Shown here: positions 63,311 through 64,000 of the stretch, in pieces | How positions within the stretch are numbered: position 1 is the first letter of the stretch | How the letters are laid out: every line of letters starts with the position of its first letter | Origin: Pseudobowmanella zhangzhouensis | Lineage (GTDB): Bacteria; Pseudomonadota; Gammaproteobacteria; Enterobacterales; Alteromonadaceae | Direction of reading: 5' to 3' | NCBI RefSeq assembly: GCF_042662685.1 | Contig: NZ_JBHSYO010000002.1 | Location: 310,001 to 374,000 of the forward strand | Length of the DNA: 64,000 nucleotides | Notes under the pieces: generated by a model | Seen by the model: the letters and a program-made list of their open reading frames with translations, nothing else | Databases searched by the model: none | What the model was told of the DNA's origin: nothing | Program-made: the position numbers and the translations under genes

Positions 63311-63655
63311 TTAATTGTCGCAGTCCAATGCAATCATGGGTGACTTGCGACGCAAACGACGCATATAGGCATTGTCGGCTACCACTGCCAGTTTAAAAGA
63401 CTCGACCTGATGATGGATGAGTAAATCCAGTATCGAAAACCAGCCAATATAAATACTGTGCTTGATAAGGCCGGCTGCATAACGGCGTTCCAGCTTTTCC
63501 AATGCATTCTTCGCAAGTAAGGGATCGGCAATCAGTTTTTCCACCGCGGCAACATGCAGGGCAAGAATTTGCCGATCACGAGGGCTATCGGTTCGTAGTC
63601 GGGTTCGCTGACGTCTGGAAATAGGCATAGTCACAGTCGGGTTCTGGTAATTCAC
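63311..63655 (-). CDS. Small basic protein of unknown function
   Basis: A frame of 114 codons from GTG 63655, or 105 from ATG 63628, the more natural start. The protein is mostly helical and basic at its N-terminus (MPISRRQRTRLRTDSPRDRQ), has a central segment LIKHSIYIGWFSILDLLI, and ends with RRLRRKSPM. I do not recognise the family; the C-terminal pattern reminds me of small uncharacterised proteins in variable gene cassettes, but this is not firm. No good ribosome site is seen for either start. It lies upstream of glyA in the same direction and is preceded by a terminator-like hairpin. Confidence 0.6.
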   Translation of the reverse strand: MNYQNPTVTMPISRRQRTRLRTDSPRDRQILALHVAAVEKLIADPLLAKNALEKLERRYAAGLIKHSIYIGWFSILDLLIHHQVESFKLAVVADNAYMRRLRRKSPMIALDCDN

Positions 63656-63670
63656 TTAGCTTAACACCAG

Positions 63671-63696
63671 AAAAACGCGCCTTGAGGCACGTTTTT
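63671..63696 (-). terminator. Terminator-like hairpin for leftward transcripts
   Basis: AAAAACGCGCC and GGCACGTTTTT pair around TTGA with one C/A mismatch on the plus strand that becomes a G-U pair on the minus strand. This favours termination of a transcript arriving from the right, beyond or within the structured region. Confidence 0.7.
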
Positions 63697-64000
63697 CACC
63701 AGTTTTTTTCTTCATTTTAAAATATGGCACGCTGTGTGCTTTTGGATCAGTCGAGGTCGTCACTGCGACAATATTTTGTCGACGACCCACAGACTTGGGT
63801 AAGGAAAAATGGCCGGGGCAGATACCCCGACCTAATTGCTCAAGTTAGGAGAACGAGCAAATTTGGTTTTAGTCCGACTGGCAGGTTTTGGGATTGCATA
63901 CTGGCCTCTCAACCATTCCTACACTCTCAGTCCTGTTAGTCGGCGTTTTCTCAGGTTGGCCTCTCAGTTCCTACCCTCGAGTATTCCGCTATTAGTCTTA
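63697..64000. other. Non-coding, hairpin-rich region at the window end
   Basis: No credible gene is visible in these 304 bases. The stretch holds a nested hairpin at 63755-63787 (GGTCGTC/GACGACC enclosing GACAA/TTGTC), a GC-rich hairpin at 63811-63832, a TTGCTC/GAGCAA stem at 63836-63860, a long-range 11-base pairing at 63874-63884 with 63933-63943, and an imperfect direct repeat near 63902 and 63957. Together they suggest a structured RNA or a recombination or regulatory site, continuing past the window. No known RNA family is recognised. Confidence 0.45.
63902..63977. repeat. Imperfect direct repeat pair
   Basis: TGGCCTCTCA followed by TTCCTAC and CTC occurs at 63902-63926 and again at 63957-63977, with a 3-base length difference between the two blocks and a 30-base spacer. 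Confidence 0.6.

Noticed and set aside
63340..63370. ACGCAAACG sequence as a PurR box for glyA
   Set aside because: Only one half-site matches, and it lies inside the small upstream gene; the second half is missing.
63724..63939. Open frame of 71 codons in the structured right end
   Set aside because: It runs through three hairpins and has no ribosome site; the hairpin density makes a non-coding reading more likely.

Overview
The window is an ordinary, gene-dense chromosomal segment of a gammaproteobacterium. The sodium-driven PomAB-type flagellar motor next to xseB-ispA-dxs, the DUF3379 protein paired with a sigma factor, the HubP/FimV polar protein and the FlgO-like lipoproteins point to the order Alteromonadales (an Alteromonas-like marine bacterium). 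The genus cannot be fixed by reading alone. I see no rRNA, tRNA, CRISPR array, insertion sequence or prophage. Almost every gene has a recognisable housekeeping role, so novelty is limited to a few accessory insertions and the structured non-coding right end.

Layout. 1-4.7 kb: Bat (aerotolerance-type) genes, then an ECF sigma factor with its DUF3379 partner. 4.7-8.0 kb: GNAT acetyltransferase, proline symporter putP, EAL-HDOD protein. 8.1-13.6 kb: a tightly coupled sulfate activation operon in the unusual order cysD-cysC-cysQ-cysN-SLC13 permease. 13.6-17.9 kb: cysS, ppiB-lpxH, miaE-like gene, Yip1 protein. 17.9-28.9 kb: a long leftward block pdxB-asd-fimV-truA-accD-folC-dedD-cvpA-purF. 28.9-40.1 kb: the fabB-mnmC-yfcL-epmC-MFS-aroC-prmB/smrB neighbourhood known from enterics, here carrying three tandem FlgO-like lipoprotein genes and an ATP-NAD-kinase-like gene. 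40.1-48.9 kb: a MASE1/PAS/GGDEF protein, a lytic transglycosylase lipoprotein, gshA, an RluA-type synthase, a VanZ-like protein, panE and thiI. 48.9-53.9 kb: pomAB divergent from xseB-ispA-dxs. 53.9-59.8 kb: the leftward nrdR-ribD-ribE-ribBX-ribH-nusB-thiL-pgpA operon. 59.8-64 kb: two divergent periplasmic binding-protein genes placed between nrdR and glyA, then glyA, a small unknown gene, and about 300 bases of structured non-coding DNA cut by the window end.

Themes. Convergent genes are packed so closely that rho-independent terminators lie inside the 3' coding sequence of the opposite gene (mnmC/FlgO-like, panE/thiI, pgpA/dxs). Several genes appear to start at TTG (GNAT, lpxH, mnmC, gshA). 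The C-terminal half of the RibBA-like protein lacks the zinc cysteines of GTP cyclohydrolase II, matching the RibBX variant. The best places to look for something undescribed are the FlgO-like triplet, the orphan binding-protein pair, and the structured region at 63.75-63.95 kb.
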